Shown here: positions 33,661 through 41,656 of the stretch, one piece after another
Layout of the letters: each line of letters begins with the position of its first letter
How positions within the stretch are numbered: position 1 is the first letter of the stretch
Source of the DNA: Citrifermentans bremense
GTDB lineage: Bacteria; Desulfobacterota; Desulfuromonadia; Geobacterales; Geobacteraceae
Direction of reading: 5' to 3'
Length of the DNA stretch: 64,000 nucleotides
Assembly (NCBI RefSeq): GCF_014218275.1
Contig: NZ_AP023213.1
Location: 2,830,001-2,894,000 of the forward strand
The notes under the pieces: generated by a model
Databases searched by the model: none
Seen by the model: only the letters and a program-made list of their open reading frames with translations
Told to the model about the DNA's origin: nothing
Program-made: the position numbers and the translations under genes

Positions 33661-33661
33661 C

Positions 33662-33837
33662 ATGGGTTATTTCGAGATCACGGCGTTCCTCACCACGCTC
33701 ACCGCCACCTTCGCCTATATAAATTACCGTTACCTGAAGCTCCCGGATGACGGTGGGGCTCATGCTGCAGAGCCTGCTCTTTTCACTGCTGCTCGCCTTT
33801 TCCATGCGTCTTGAGGTCGACGTGATGACCCTATGGC
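33662..33837 (+). pseudogene. frameshifted N-terminal remnant of a CPA1-type cation/H+ antiporter
   Basis: An ATG at 33662 opens a frame encoding ITAFLTTLTATFAYINYRYL then KLP, the typical first helix and loop of NhaP-like Na+/H+ antiporters. After KLP (about 33743) the antiporter similarity continues in another frame as TVGLMLQSLLFSLLLAF, consistent with a single-base indel. The remainder (over 300 residues expected) is absent; a GC-rich repeat and terminator follow. It starts one base after the debranching-enzyme stop. Confidence 0.6.
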
Positions 33838-33841
33838 GCTT

Positions 33842-33906
33842 AGCCCCCTCCCAAGGGAGGGGGTTTTCACCTGAAACGAAAAAACCCGCCGAAGCGGGTT
33901 TTTTTG
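33842..33906. terminator. GC-rich repeat and bidirectional terminator
   Basis: CCCCCTCCCAAGGGAGGGGG (33845-33864) is a palindromic repeat. It is followed by AAAACCCGC (33881-33889) pairing with GCGGGTTTT (33894-33902), flanked by A and T runs, which can end both the plus-strand operon and the BON gene. Confidence 0.85.
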
Positions 33907-33923
33907 TGGGTGCAGGTGGTGGG

Positions 33924-34241
33924 CTACTTGGCGATCAGGTCGTTTCTCACCTCTTTTACCCCCTTGACGCCGCGGGCGATCTCCCCTGCCCGCCTGGCGT
34001 TCTCGGCCGAGTCCACGAACCCGCTCAATTGCACCACGCCCTGGAAGGTAGTGACGTTGATCTGGAAGGTCTTCAGCGCCAACTCGTCGAAGATAGCCGC
34101 TTTCACGCGGGTGGTAATCACGGTGTCGTCGACGTACTCCCCAGCGCTGTCGTGTTTGGGCGTGGTCCTGCAGCCCGTGGTGAAGGAGGCCATCATGCAG
34201 GCACAAAGGATAACCATTGCCATCCGTCGAAACTTTGCCAT
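33924..34241 (-). CDS. BON-domain lipoprotein
   Basis: A 105-residue secreted protein. The signal peptide ends in a lipobox-like FTTGC at about residue 24, so it is probably lipid-anchored. The rest is one BON domain (VDDTVITTRVKAAIFDELAL, then INVTTFQGVVQLSGFVDS and VKGVKEVRNDL), as in OsmY-type envelope-stress proteins that bind membranes. Start 34241 is set by GGAG six bases upstream. A good promoter lies 45 bases upstream. Confidence 0.9.
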   Translation of the reverse strand: MAKFRRMAMVILCACMMASFTTGCRTTPKHDSAGEYVDDTVITTRVKAAIFDELALKTFQINVTTFQGVVQLSGFVDSAENARRAGEIARGVKGVKEVRNDLIAK

Positions 34242-34287
34242 ATCCATCTCCTTTTCCTTTGAGGATGTAGCTGCCTGAAGCGCATTA

Positions 34288-34315
34288 ATGGTATCCAATA
34301 CTATTTATGTGTCAA
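34288..34315 (-). promoter_or_regulatory. promoter of the BON lipoprotein gene
   Basis: Minus-strand TTGACA (34310-34315), 16-base spacer, TACCAT (34288-34293). Confidence 0.5.
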
Positions 34316-34414
34316 GACCGGGGGGAAGAGCGTATAAAATTTGAAAGGACTCATTTTACCACTATACTTGGCGGGTGTTTCCAGCCAGCAACAAGTTGCA
34401 GCGGGGAGGGGTCA

Positions 34415-34831
34415 ATGAAGCTCATACTGCTCGCCTTAAGCCTGTTTCTCACCATCTGGACCGGGACAGCTCTCGGTGTCGACGCATCGATCTGCAACCC
34501 CGGTGGGACGGTGATTTATTACCCCAACGGCGAGCTTAAGTCCTGTCCGCTGAAGGACATCACCCTTTTGAGCGGCGTGAGATGCAACATGTACGCTGAG
34601 GCGGAATTCTACGAACTGGGAACACTGAAAAGCTGCATCACCAGGGATTTCTTCTACTATGAAGAGCTGACCTGCAACGAGTACAGCACCATCAGCTTCT
34701 ATGTCTCCGGCAAACTACAGGGATGCGTCCTCGCCACCCGGGTCGAGGTCGACGGCAAGGTCTGCGTCGAGCTGCAGCCCATCGAGCTCTTCGAGAACGG
34801 GAGGCTCAAGGCCTGCAGCGCTCCGCACTAA
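34415..34831 (+). CDS. secreted Cys-containing repeat protein, function unknown
   Basis: A 138-residue protein with a signal peptide (about 1-21, ending TALG). The mature part is built of four copies of a unit about 26-29 residues long, with the core [YF]xxGxLKxC: YPNGELKSC, YELGTLKSC, YVSGKLQGC and FENGRLKAC. Each of the first three is followed about 15 residues later by another Cys (VRCN, LTCN, KVCV). The units resemble MORN-type repeats but with paired cysteines, probably disulphide-bonded outside the cytoplasm. GGGGAGGGG precedes the ATG. I do not recognise a named family. Confidence 0.75.
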   Translation: MKLILLALSLFLTIWTGTALGVDASICNPGGTVIYYPNGELKSCPLKDITLLSGVRCNMYAEAEFYELGTLKSCITRDFFYYEELTCNEYSTISFYVSGKLQGCVLATRVEVDGKVCVELQPIELFENGRLKACSAPH

Positions 34832-35484
34832 CGCCCTTTCCCCAGACGCCCCATGACCTTTTGCATGTCGTTCCATGCGTCCCGTTTCAGCCCCTGGTTT
34901 TCCAGCATCGCCTCGGGGTGGTGCGTCGGCATGAGCGGTATTCCAGCCAGGTCGTGGAACCTGCCGCGCAGCCGCTGCAATGGGGCCTCGCTTTGGAGCA
35001 GCAGGGAGGTAGCCTCCTCCCCCATGCTTACCACCACCTCCGGGGCCAGGGATGCGATCCGGCCGGCGAGGGCGGCGCGCGAAACCCCGCCTGGGGGAAG
35101 GCTGAAGAGGCAGACCTCTTCCTTGCTGAACCCCATGGCGGCGACGATCTTCTCCAGGAGACCTCCCGCCTCACCGCTGAATCCTGATCCGTGCATGACG
35201 AAGAGAAGCCGGGCTTGCGGGTCCCCCTCGATGCGGCAGGGCTCCTCCGGTGCTGTGACGCCTTCCCTTTCTTCTGGAGCGGGGGGCGCCGGAACAGTCT
35301 CCGGGCGAGGGGGCGGCGGCGCTTCCGCGCGAGCCTCCTGGGACCGAGGGGCGACGCTCCTAGCCCTCTCTGCGGCAACCGGCTGAGCCGTGAGGGGGAG
35401 TTCGTCCACGCCGCTCTCCAAAAGCTCGGCCAGGTAACCTTTCAGCGAGCCAAGCACGGTTTCCCTTTCGTCCATCTCGACCAT
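34828..35484 (-). CDS. uracil-DNA glycosylase-superfamily protein, apparently degenerate
   Basis: A 218-residue protein. After a Pro/Ala-rich linker (about 35-80) the domain resembles family 4 UDGs: LLFVMHGSGFSGEAGGLLEK aligns with the GEAPG region, VVVSMGEEATSLLL with the central strand, and THHPEAMLEN with the C-terminal HPS motif. The catalytic GEAPG is replaced by GSGFSG, and the four Fe-S cysteines of family 4 are absent. It may be an inactive or repurposed UDG fold. Start at 35484 (AAAGGGG upstream); its 3' end overlaps the Cys-repeat gene by 4 bases, tail to tail. Confidence 0.65.
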   Translation of the reverse strand: MVEMDERETVLGSLKGYLAELLESGVDELPLTAQPVAAERARSVAPRSQEARAEAPPPPRPETVPAPPAPEEREGVTAPEEPCRIEGDPQARLLFVMHGSGFSGEAGGLLEKIVAAMGFSKEEVCLFSLPPGGVSRAALAGRIASLAPEVVVSMGEEATSLLLQSEAPLQRLRGRFHDLAGIPLMPTHHPEAMLENQGLKRDAWNDMQKVMGRLGKGR

Positions 35485-35518
35485 CCCAAACCCCTTTACT
35501 TTTTCAGCCTCATTAACT

Positions 35519-36439
35519 ATGCTCGACCACATGTGGATACTAGCTGCAGCAACACTCTTCCTGGTCATAGCGGTACCCGAACAGGCCTACGCCTGGGGCG
35601 CCGGAATCCATCTTCAGCTCGGCATGAACGTCCTCGCCAACCTCGACGCGCTGAAACCTGCCGTTGCGGCCGTCATCTCGGCGCACCCCTACGACTTTCT
35701 CTACGGCACCATCGCGGCGGACATCACCCTCGGCAAGAAGTTCACCCACTACCTGCAGCACTGCCACCGCTGGCGCATCGGCCACCGGGTGCTGGACAAG
35801 GCGGGGGACGCCGCGCAACAGGCCTGCGCCTACGGCTACCTGAGCCATCTCGCCGCGGACTGCATCGCACACAACTATTACGTCCCCTACAAGGTGATGA
35901 GGAGCTTCTCCTCCCTCACCTTGAAGCACGCCTACTGGGAGATGCGCTTCGAGAACTTCGTGGAAAAGGAGATCTGGGAGACGGCGAAGAAGGTGTCCCT
36001 GGAACACTTCAGCTCCAACGACCAGCTTTTGCGCAAGGTCCTTTCCGACACCATCTTCTCCTTCGGCACCAACAAGCGGATCTTCAACTCGATCCTGCTG
36101 GTGAGCCGCCTGGAGAAATGGCAAAGCCTTTTGCAGACGCTCTCTGAATCCTCCCGCTACGTGCTGGAGGAGGACGACCGGGAGGAGTACATGCAGCTCG
36201 CCCAGGAGGCGGTGTTCGACTTCCTGAACAACGACGAGGAGTCCCGCTACTACTTCGCCGACCCCACCGGGGAGCGGGCTCTGGCCGCAGCGGAAGCGGT
36301 GCGCAAGAACCTGAGGCTTTTGTACCGGACCGGAAAGCTCACCAAGCCCCAGGCGATAGCCGAGCTGGAAGAGCTGAAGCCGAAGCTGAAGGAAGCCATC
36401 TGCCGCCCCGAGCTCCTCTTGGAGATCCTATCGGCTTGA
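35519..36439 (+). CDS. zinc-dependent phospholipase C-like protein
   Basis: A 306-residue protein of the Zn-dependent phospholipase C family. A signal-like hydrophobic segment (about 5-21) ends at AYAWG, which places Trp at the mature N-terminus, as in bacterial PLCs where that Trp is a zinc ligand. Metal-binding His/Asp follow: IHLQLG, FTHYLQHCHRW, GYLSHLAADCIAHNYYVP. Secreted role in phospholipid hydrolysis is inferred from family. Met5 (35531) is another possible start. Its end overlaps coaBC by 12 bases tail to tail. Confidence 0.82.
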   Translation: MLDHMWILAAATLFLVIAVPEQAYAWGAGIHLQLGMNVLANLDALKPAVAAVISAHPYDFLYGTIAADITLGKKFTHYLQHCHRWRIGHRVLDKAGDAAQQACAYGYLSHLAADCIAHNYYVPYKVMRSFSSLTLKHAYWEMRFENFVEKEIWETAKKVSLEHFSSNDQLLRKVLSDTIFSFGTNKRIFNSILLVSRLEKWQSLLQTLSESSRYVLEEDDREEYMQLAQEAVFDFLNNDEESRYYFADPTGERALAAAEAVRKNLRLLYRTGKLTKPQAIAELEELKPKLKEAICRPELLLEILSA

Positions 36440-37654
36440 CGAGGCGTCCCCCTTCCCTGCCGTGGCCCCGCGCAGAACTTCCACGCGCTCCAGTATCTCC
36501 CCTGCCAATTCATCCTTCCCCATCATGGGGAGCTCCTCTACCCGGCCATCCCGGTACAGGAGCTTGACGATGTTGGTGTCGACGTTGAACCCGGCCCCCT
36601 CCTGGGAGACGTCGTTCGCCACCACCAGGTCGAGGTTCTTCGCCTTGAGCTTGGCGCCGGCATTTTTCACCAGTTCCTGGGTCTCGGCCGCGAACCCCAC
36701 CAGGAGCCGTCCACCCTTCATGGCCCCTATCTCGGCCAGGATGTCCGGGTTTTTCTCGAGCTCGATGCAAAGCTCCGCCTCGCTCTTCTTCATCTTCTGG
36801 CCGCTGCGGGACCTCGGGCGGTAATCGGCCACAGCCGCCGCCTTGATCACGATATCGGTTCGCTCCAGGGCATCCAGCACGGCGTCCCGCATCTCGGTCG
36901 CGCTCTGCACCCGGACCAGCTTCACCCCGTGCGGCGCAGAAAGCGCGGCAGGCCCTGTCACCAGGGTGACCTCCGCTCCCCTCAAGCGCGCCTGCCTCGC
37001 GATGGCGTACCCCATCTTGCCGGAGGAGTGGTTGCTGATGAAGCGCACCGGGTCGATCTCCTCCAGGGTCGGGCCCGCCGTCACCAGGACCCGCTCCCCC
37101 TTGAGCCTCTTGGGGGTCAAGGCCGCCACCGCCTCCTCCAGGATCACCTCGGGGGCCTGCAGTTTCCCCTCACCCTCGTAGCCGCAGGCGAGCATGCCGC
37201 AGGCAGGCGCCACGAAGAGGTAGCCGTGTTTCTTCAGGCGCTCTTCGTTCTCGCGGTAGATGGGGTTGTGGTACATGTTGACGTTCATGGCCGGGGCGAT
37301 CAGGACCGGCGCCCTGGTGGCCATCACGGTGGTGGTCAGAAGATCGTCGGCGATGCCGCAGGCGAGCTTCCCGATGCAGTTGGCCGTGGCGGGGGCGACG
37401 ATGAAGAGGTCGGCCCGCTCGGCCAGCGAGATGTGCCCAATCTCCTGCTCCGAGATCAGGTTGAAGAGCTCGCTGTGCACCGGGTTCCCCGAAAGGGTCT
37501 GGAAGGTGAGCGGCGTGACGAACTGCTTCGCTCCTTTAGTCATCACCACGTGGACCGTCGCCCCGGCCTTGACCAGAAGGCGCAACAGCTCGACGGCCTT
37601 GTATACCGCGATCCCGCCGGTTACCCCTAGAACGATCTCCTTCCCTTTCAGCAT
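36428..37654 (-). CDS. coaBC: bifunctional phosphopantothenoylcysteine synthetase/decarboxylase CoaBC
   Basis: A 408-residue enzyme for two steps of coenzyme A synthesis: CTP-dependent ligation of cysteine to phosphopantothenate, then FMN-dependent decarboxylation. The CoaC domain (1-185) has GITGG-like GVTGGIAVYK, PAMNVNMYHNP and the substrate-clamp ACGMLACGYEGEGKL. The CoaB domain (190-400) has VTAGPTLEEIDPVRFISNHSSGKMG and KAAAVADYRP. Length is typical. First of a minus-strand run downstream of an MBL hydrolase, 9 bases apart. Confidence 0.96.
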   Translation of the reverse strand: MLKGKEIVLGVTGGIAVYKAVELLRLLVKAGATVHVVMTKGAKQFVTPLTFQTLSGNPVHSELFNLISEQEIGHISLAERADLFIVAPATANCIGKLACGIADDLLTTTVMATRAPVLIAPAMNVNMYHNPIYRENEERLKKHGYLFVAPACGMLACGYEGEGKLQAPEVILEEAVAALTPKRLKGERVLVTAGPTLEEIDPVRFISNHSSGKMGYAIARQARLRGAEVTLVTGPAALSAPHGVKLVRVQSATEMRDAVLDALERTDIVIKAAAVADYRPRSRSGQKMKKSEAELCIELEKNPDILAEIGAMKGGRLLVGFAAETQELVKNAGAKLKAKNLDLVVANDVSQEGAGFNVDTNIVKLLYRDGRVEELPMMGKDELAGEILERVEVLRGATAGKGDASSSR

Positions 37655-37663
37655 CGCCTCCTC

Positions 37664-38293
37664 CTATTCGTTGATGTAGGGGTTGCTGCGCCTCTCGCGC
37701 CCGATGGTGCTGGAGGGGCCGTGGCCGGGCCAGACGGTGGTGTCGTCGGGAAGCGGCATCAGTTTCGCCTTGATGGAGGCCATCAGCTGCTCGTGGGAGC
37801 CGCCGGGCAGGTCGGTGCGCCCTACCGAATCGGCGAAAAGGGTGTCGCCCGTGATCACCAGCTTCTCGTGGGCCAGAAGCAGGCAGCACCCCCCCTGGGT
37901 GTGCCCAGGGGTGTGCAGCACCTCGATGGAGCGCCTGCCGAACTCGAGCTTCATGCCGTCCTCAAGGAACCTCGTCGGGGCCGGGGAGTCCTCGACGCTC
38001 AGGCCGTACTTCTGCGCGCTTTTGGCGGCCAGCTCCAGAAGCTTCTGGTCTCCCTGGTGGATCAAAAGCTCGGCGCCGGTCTTCTCCTTGAGGCTGCGGT
38101 TGCAGCCGACGTGGTCGAAGTGGCCGTGGGTGTTGACGATGTACTTGATCTTGATCCCGAAGCGCGTGACGGCGTCGAGGATCAGGTCGCAGTCTGCGCC
38201 CGGATCCACCACCACCCCTTCGTTGCTCTGCTTGTCTCCCAGTATGAAGCAGTTGACGCCTAGCGCGCCGACCACTATGGTCTCGAACAACAT
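37664..38293 (-). CDS. MBL-fold metallohydrolase (glyoxalase II-like)
   Basis: A 209-residue metallo-beta-lactamase-fold hydrolase. The metal motif is HGHFDHVG (HxHxDH) near residue 55; GHTQGG near 130 and a C-terminal WPGHGPSSTIGRERRSNPY are typical of the YcbL/GloB-like group. Probably cytoplasmic, cleaving a thioester such as S-lactoylglutathione analogues, though the true substrate is unknown. It sits 9 bases upstream of coaBC and 67 bases downstream of the YhaM-like gene. Confidence 0.88.
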   Translation of the reverse strand: MLFETIVVGALGVNCFILGDKQSNEGVVVDPGADCDLILDAVTRFGIKIKYIVNTHGHFDHVGCNRSLKEKTGAELLIHQGDQKLLELAAKSAQKYGLSVEDSPAPTRFLEDGMKLEFGRRSIEVLHTPGHTQGGCCLLLAHEKLVITGDTLFADSVGRTDLPGGSHEQLMASIKAKLMPLPDDTTVWPGHGPSSTIGRERRSNPYINE

Positions 38294-38360
38294 GCCATTT
38301 CCTCCCTGCGGTGCCGGGCGCCTAGGCTGCGGCCGGGAACCCGCTTCGATGCATCGAAAG

Positions 38361-39521
38361 TTATTCCCTGCCGTTTTTCAGCGCGGCGAAGGGGTTGTTG
38401 CTGAAGCTCTTGCGCTCCTGGCCGCCCCGGGGAGCGTCCGTGCGTTCACGGCGCGGCGCCCCCTGCTCCGGCGCGCCCGCCAGTGGCGGCGCCGGGGCCG
38501 CCACCGTCTGCGGCAAAAGCTCGGACGGCTCCAGGCACGCCTCGGGGGCGAGATCCTGCTCCTCCTCGAAGAGGCCGTTCTCCTTGAAGAAGTAGCGGTC
38601 GTAGAGGCGGTGGTACGAGGTCCAGCGCGAGGGGTTGTCCGGCTCCTTGCGGATGTGGGTCCTGATGCCGTTGATCTTGGAGTCAAGGTCGTCCAGGTAG
38701 TTGAGGATGGTCGCCTCCAGCGTTTTAGGGCGCTTGGGGGAGCCGTATTCGTACTGGCCGTGGTGCGACAGGATCATGTGCTTCAAGAGCATGGCGAGCT
38801 CGGCGGGAAAGCCCGGGAGCGCCGTGATCCGCTCGTGCAGCATCTCGGCCCCGATGGTGATGTGGCCGATCAGCTTCCCCTCGTCGGAGTAGTCGAAGCA
38901 GCGCAGGTAGGTCATCTCGCGCACCTTCCCCACGTCGTGCAAAAGCGCGCCCGCGATCAGGAGGTCGCGGTTCAGCCCAGGGTAGAGCGGGACCATGGCG
39001 TCGACCAGCTTCGCCACGGCAAGCGAGTGCTCCAAAAGCCCCCCCAGGTAGACGTGGTGCATCCCCTTGGCCGCCGGCGCTACGCGGTACTGGGCCAGGA
39101 GTTCGGGGTCGTGGAAGAAGGAGGACAAAAGCCTGGAAAGGTCCGGGTCCTTCACCCCGGCGATGAGAGCGTGCAGCTCCTCGACCATGGAGTTTATGTC
39201 CCGGTTCGTTTCCGGAAGGAAGTCGGCCAGATCCACCGTCTCCTCGGGAACCTTCTTCAGCTCCGAGACGATCAACTGCATCTTGCCCAGGTAGACGCTC
39301 GCCTTGGCGCGCACGGAGAGAAAGTCGTTGCGGTCGAAGAGCGCGCCCACCTGGTCCGCGTTGTCCCAGACCTTGGCGTCGACCTCGCCGCTTTTGTCCA
39401 TAAGCTTCAGGGTGAGGTACGGCTTGCCGTTCTTCGCCATGGCCACGATCTTCTCCTTGACCAGGAAGACCGCCTCCACCAGGTCGCGGTCCTTTATCTC
39501 GGCAACGCATTTCTTTTTCAC
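38361..39521 (-). CDS. YhaM-like 3'-5' exonuclease/HD domain protein
   Basis: A 386-residue protein. An N-terminal OB-fold nucleic-acid-binding domain (about 10-85, LTLKLMDKSGEVDAKVWDNA) is followed by an HD domain (about 145-300) with HHVYLGGLLEHS, LLHDVGKV and HHGQYEYGSPKRP. This layout matches YhaM exoribonucleases. The C-terminal 65 residues are Pro/Ala-rich and probably disordered, longer than in Bacillus YhaM. A GTG start at 39521 is chosen since AAGGAG lies 8 bases upstream; no ATG fits. Confidence 0.85.
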   Translation of the reverse strand: MKKKCVAEIKDRDLVEAVFLVKEKIVAMAKNGKPYLTLKLMDKSGEVDAKVWDNADQVGALFDRNDFLSVRAKASVYLGKMQLIVSELKKVPEETVDLADFLPETNRDINSMVEELHALIAGVKDPDLSRLLSSFFHDPELLAQYRVAPAAKGMHHVYLGGLLEHSLAVAKLVDAMVPLYPGLNRDLLIAGALLHDVGKVREMTYLRCFDYSDEGKLIGHITIGAEMLHERITALPGFPAELAMLLKHMILSHHGQYEYGSPKRPKTLEATILNYLDDLDSKINGIRTHIRKEPDNPSRWTSYHRLYDRYFFKENGLFEEEQDLAPEACLEPSELLPQTVAAPAPPLAGAPEQGAPRRERTDAPRGGQERKSFSNNPFAALKNGRE

Positions 39522-39582
39522 TTGAAGCTCCTTGTAGGCCGCGCCTCCCCTTAGGGGCGCCGCGGCGTTGAACCGTTTGTTG

Positions 39583-41166
39583 TTACACCTCTGGTTTCCC
39601 GGCACCGAGCCGCGCCGCGATGGCGTCGGCGACGCGAATCCCGTCGAGGGCGGCGCTCATGATGCCGCCGGCGTACCCCGCCCCCTCGCCGGTCGGGTAG
39701 AGTCCCGGGTGGGAGACCGACTGCAGGTCGGGGCCCCGCAGGATGCGCAGGGGGGCCGAGGTCCTGGTCTCGACCGCGGTGAGGGTCGCCTCGGCGCTCA
39801 CGAAGCCGCGCATCTTCCTGTCGAAATGGCGGATCCCCTCCTTAAGCGTCGCGGCGACGGCCGCGGGTAGAAGTGGGGTCAGCTCGCACTCGACCACGCC
39901 GGGGCGGTAGCTGGAAGCGACCCTCCCCTTCCCCTCCCCCAGAAAGGCGAGTAGGCTCTGCGCCGGCGCCAGGTATCCCCCTCCCCCGGCCGCATAGGCG
40001 CTCCGCTCCAGGTCGCGCTGAAACTCGATCCCGGAAAGAGGCGACTCCCCCGGAAAGTCCGCAGGCCCAACGGTGGCGACGAGCGCGCTGTTGGCGCCGG
40101 GGCCGTTGCGGCGGTAGCCGCTCATGCCGTTCACCACTACCCCGCCCGCCTCGGAGGCGGCGGCGACCACCACCCCGCCGGGGCACATGCAGAAGGAATA
40201 GGCGGAGCGACCCGTCTTCTCGTTGTTGTAGGCCTGCGCGTACTCGGCAGGCGGGAGCTCCGGGTGCGGGTTCCTGCCGTACTGGATCTCGTCGATCAGG
40301 GCCTGCGGGTGCTCCACCCTGAGCCCCACCGCGAAAGGCTTCGCCTCCAGCGATACCTTTGCCCGGTGCAGCATGGCGTAGGTGTCGCGCGCGCTGTGCC
40401 CTGGCGCCAGGATCAGCGCATCGCAGGGGTGCTCCGAGGTCTCGTTCACTACCACGGCGTTCACCCGTACGCCGGAGAGCCCGATCCCGCTCACCCTGCT
40501 CTCGAAGCGGATCTCGAAACCCGCCTCGATGAGCCGCTCCCTGATCCCCTTCACCACGGCGCGCAGCCGGTCGGTCCCTATGTGCGGCTTCGCCAGGTAG
40601 AGGATCTCCGGCGGGGCCCCGAACTGGACCAGCTGCCTCAGCACCCAGCCGCAGTTCTCGTCCTTCACCCGCGTGGTCAGCTTGCCGTCGGAGAAGGTCC
40701 CCGCCCCACCCTCGCCGAACTGGACGTTGCTCTCGGGGAGGAGCTCCCCCGCGCGCCAGAAGCGGGCGACGTCTGTGCCGCGTCGCTCCACCTCCCGCCC
40801 GCGCTCGAGGACCAGGGCGCTGAGCCCGTACTCGGCGAGCCTCAGCGCCGCGAAGAGCCCGGCCGGCCCCATGCCGACGATGACGATACGCTCCTTCGAC
40901 GCGATCCTGGGAAACTGCTCCTTTCGAGCCGGCTCGACCCGGGAAACGTCCCCCCCCTCCTTGACCCGGGTCTCGTCGGAAAGCGTCACCTGCACTGTAT
41001 AGACCAGCTTGATCTTACCCTTCTTGCGGGCGTCGACCCCCTTTCGCACCAGCGAGATGGAGGTGATGGAGCTCTCGGGGACGCCTAGCTTGGCCGCGGC
41101 CATAGGACGCAAAAGGCGCTCCTCTTCTCCGGGAGAAAGGGCGAGGTTTCTTAGCAGAAATGGCAT
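39583..41166 (-). CDS. FAD-dependent dehydrogenase (NAD(P)/FAD oxidoreductase)
   Basis: A 527-residue flavoprotein. An N-terminal about 90-residue ferredoxin-like region (SITSISLVRKGVDARKKGKI) precedes the FAD-binding Rossmann motif GMGPAGLFAALRLAEYG (about 98-114). SNVQFGEGGAGTFSDGKL, CMCPGGVVVAAASE and YPTGEGAGYAGGI are hallmarks of the uncharacterised dehydrogenase family related to YhiN/HI0933-like proteins. No membrane segment. The physiological substrate is unknown. Confidence 0.88.
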   Translation of the reverse strand: MPFLLRNLALSPGEEERLLRPMAAAKLGVPESSITSISLVRKGVDARKKGKIKLVYTVQVTLSDETRVKEGGDVSRVEPARKEQFPRIASKERIVIVGMGPAGLFAALRLAEYGLSALVLERGREVERRGTDVARFWRAGELLPESNVQFGEGGAGTFSDGKLTTRVKDENCGWVLRQLVQFGAPPEILYLAKPHIGTDRLRAVVKGIRERLIEAGFEIRFESRVSGIGLSGVRVNAVVVNETSEHPCDALILAPGHSARDTYAMLHRAKVSLEAKPFAVGLRVEHPQALIDEIQYGRNPHPELPPAEYAQAYNNEKTGRSAYSFCMCPGGVVVAAASEAGGVVVNGMSGYRRNGPGANSALVATVGPADFPGESPLSGIEFQRDLERSAYAAGGGGYLAPAQSLLAFLGEGKGRVASSYRPGVVECELTPLLPAAVAATLKEGIRHFDRKMRGFVSAEATLTAVETRTSAPLRILRGPDLQSVSHPGLYPTGEGAGYAGGIMSAALDGIRVADAIAARLGAGKPEV

Positions 41167-41175
41167 GGGGTTCCG

Positions 41176-41583
41176 TCAGGCGGCGCTGGAGCCGCGCCTC
41201 TTTCTTTCCAGAAGCTGCTCGACGATGATGACGATGTCCAGCGGTGGGGTTGATTTCGGTATGTGCACCTTGGCGCCCATCTCGGCGATCGGGTGTTCGT
41301 GCGGGGCGCCCTGGAACATGGAGGTCAGGAGGATGATGACGGGGTCCGGGTCTTCCGAGAGCCGGATGATCTCGAGAGAGGCGCTCACCCCCCCCATCCT
41401 GGGCATGACGAGGTCCAAAATGACGGCGTCGAATTCCCCCTGGCCGTAGGCCTCCACGCCGGCCTGGCCGTCATCGGCGGTGACCACAGCGAAGCCGGCG
41501 CTCTCAAAGGCGTCCGACATCACCTTCTGGAAGAACTTGTCGTCGTCCACCAGGAGGATCTTTCTCCGGTTTTCTGCTGTCAT
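41176..41583 (-). CDS. single-domain response regulator
   Basis: A 135-residue receiver domain without an output domain. Conserved acidic pair in LLVDDDK, phosphoacceptor D57 in AVILDLVMPRMGG, and K in VHIPKSTP near residue 107. The TS segment LLTSMF fits position beta-4. It lies 74 bases downstream of a hybrid kinase on the same strand, which is its likely partner (inference). Confidence 0.9.
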   Translation of the reverse strand: MTAENRRKILLVDDDKFFQKVMSDAFESAGFAVVTADDGQAGVEAYGQGEFDAVILDLVMPRMGGVSASLEIIRLSEDPDPVIILLTSMFQGAPHEHPIAEMGAKVHIPKSTPPLDIVIIVEQLLERKRRGSSAA

Positions 41584-41656
41584 TTCAACCTCAAAGCGCG
41601 ATGGGATGCGCCATCATACAAAAATGCGCCCCAAAAGGGAAGGGAGAATCCTCCCG

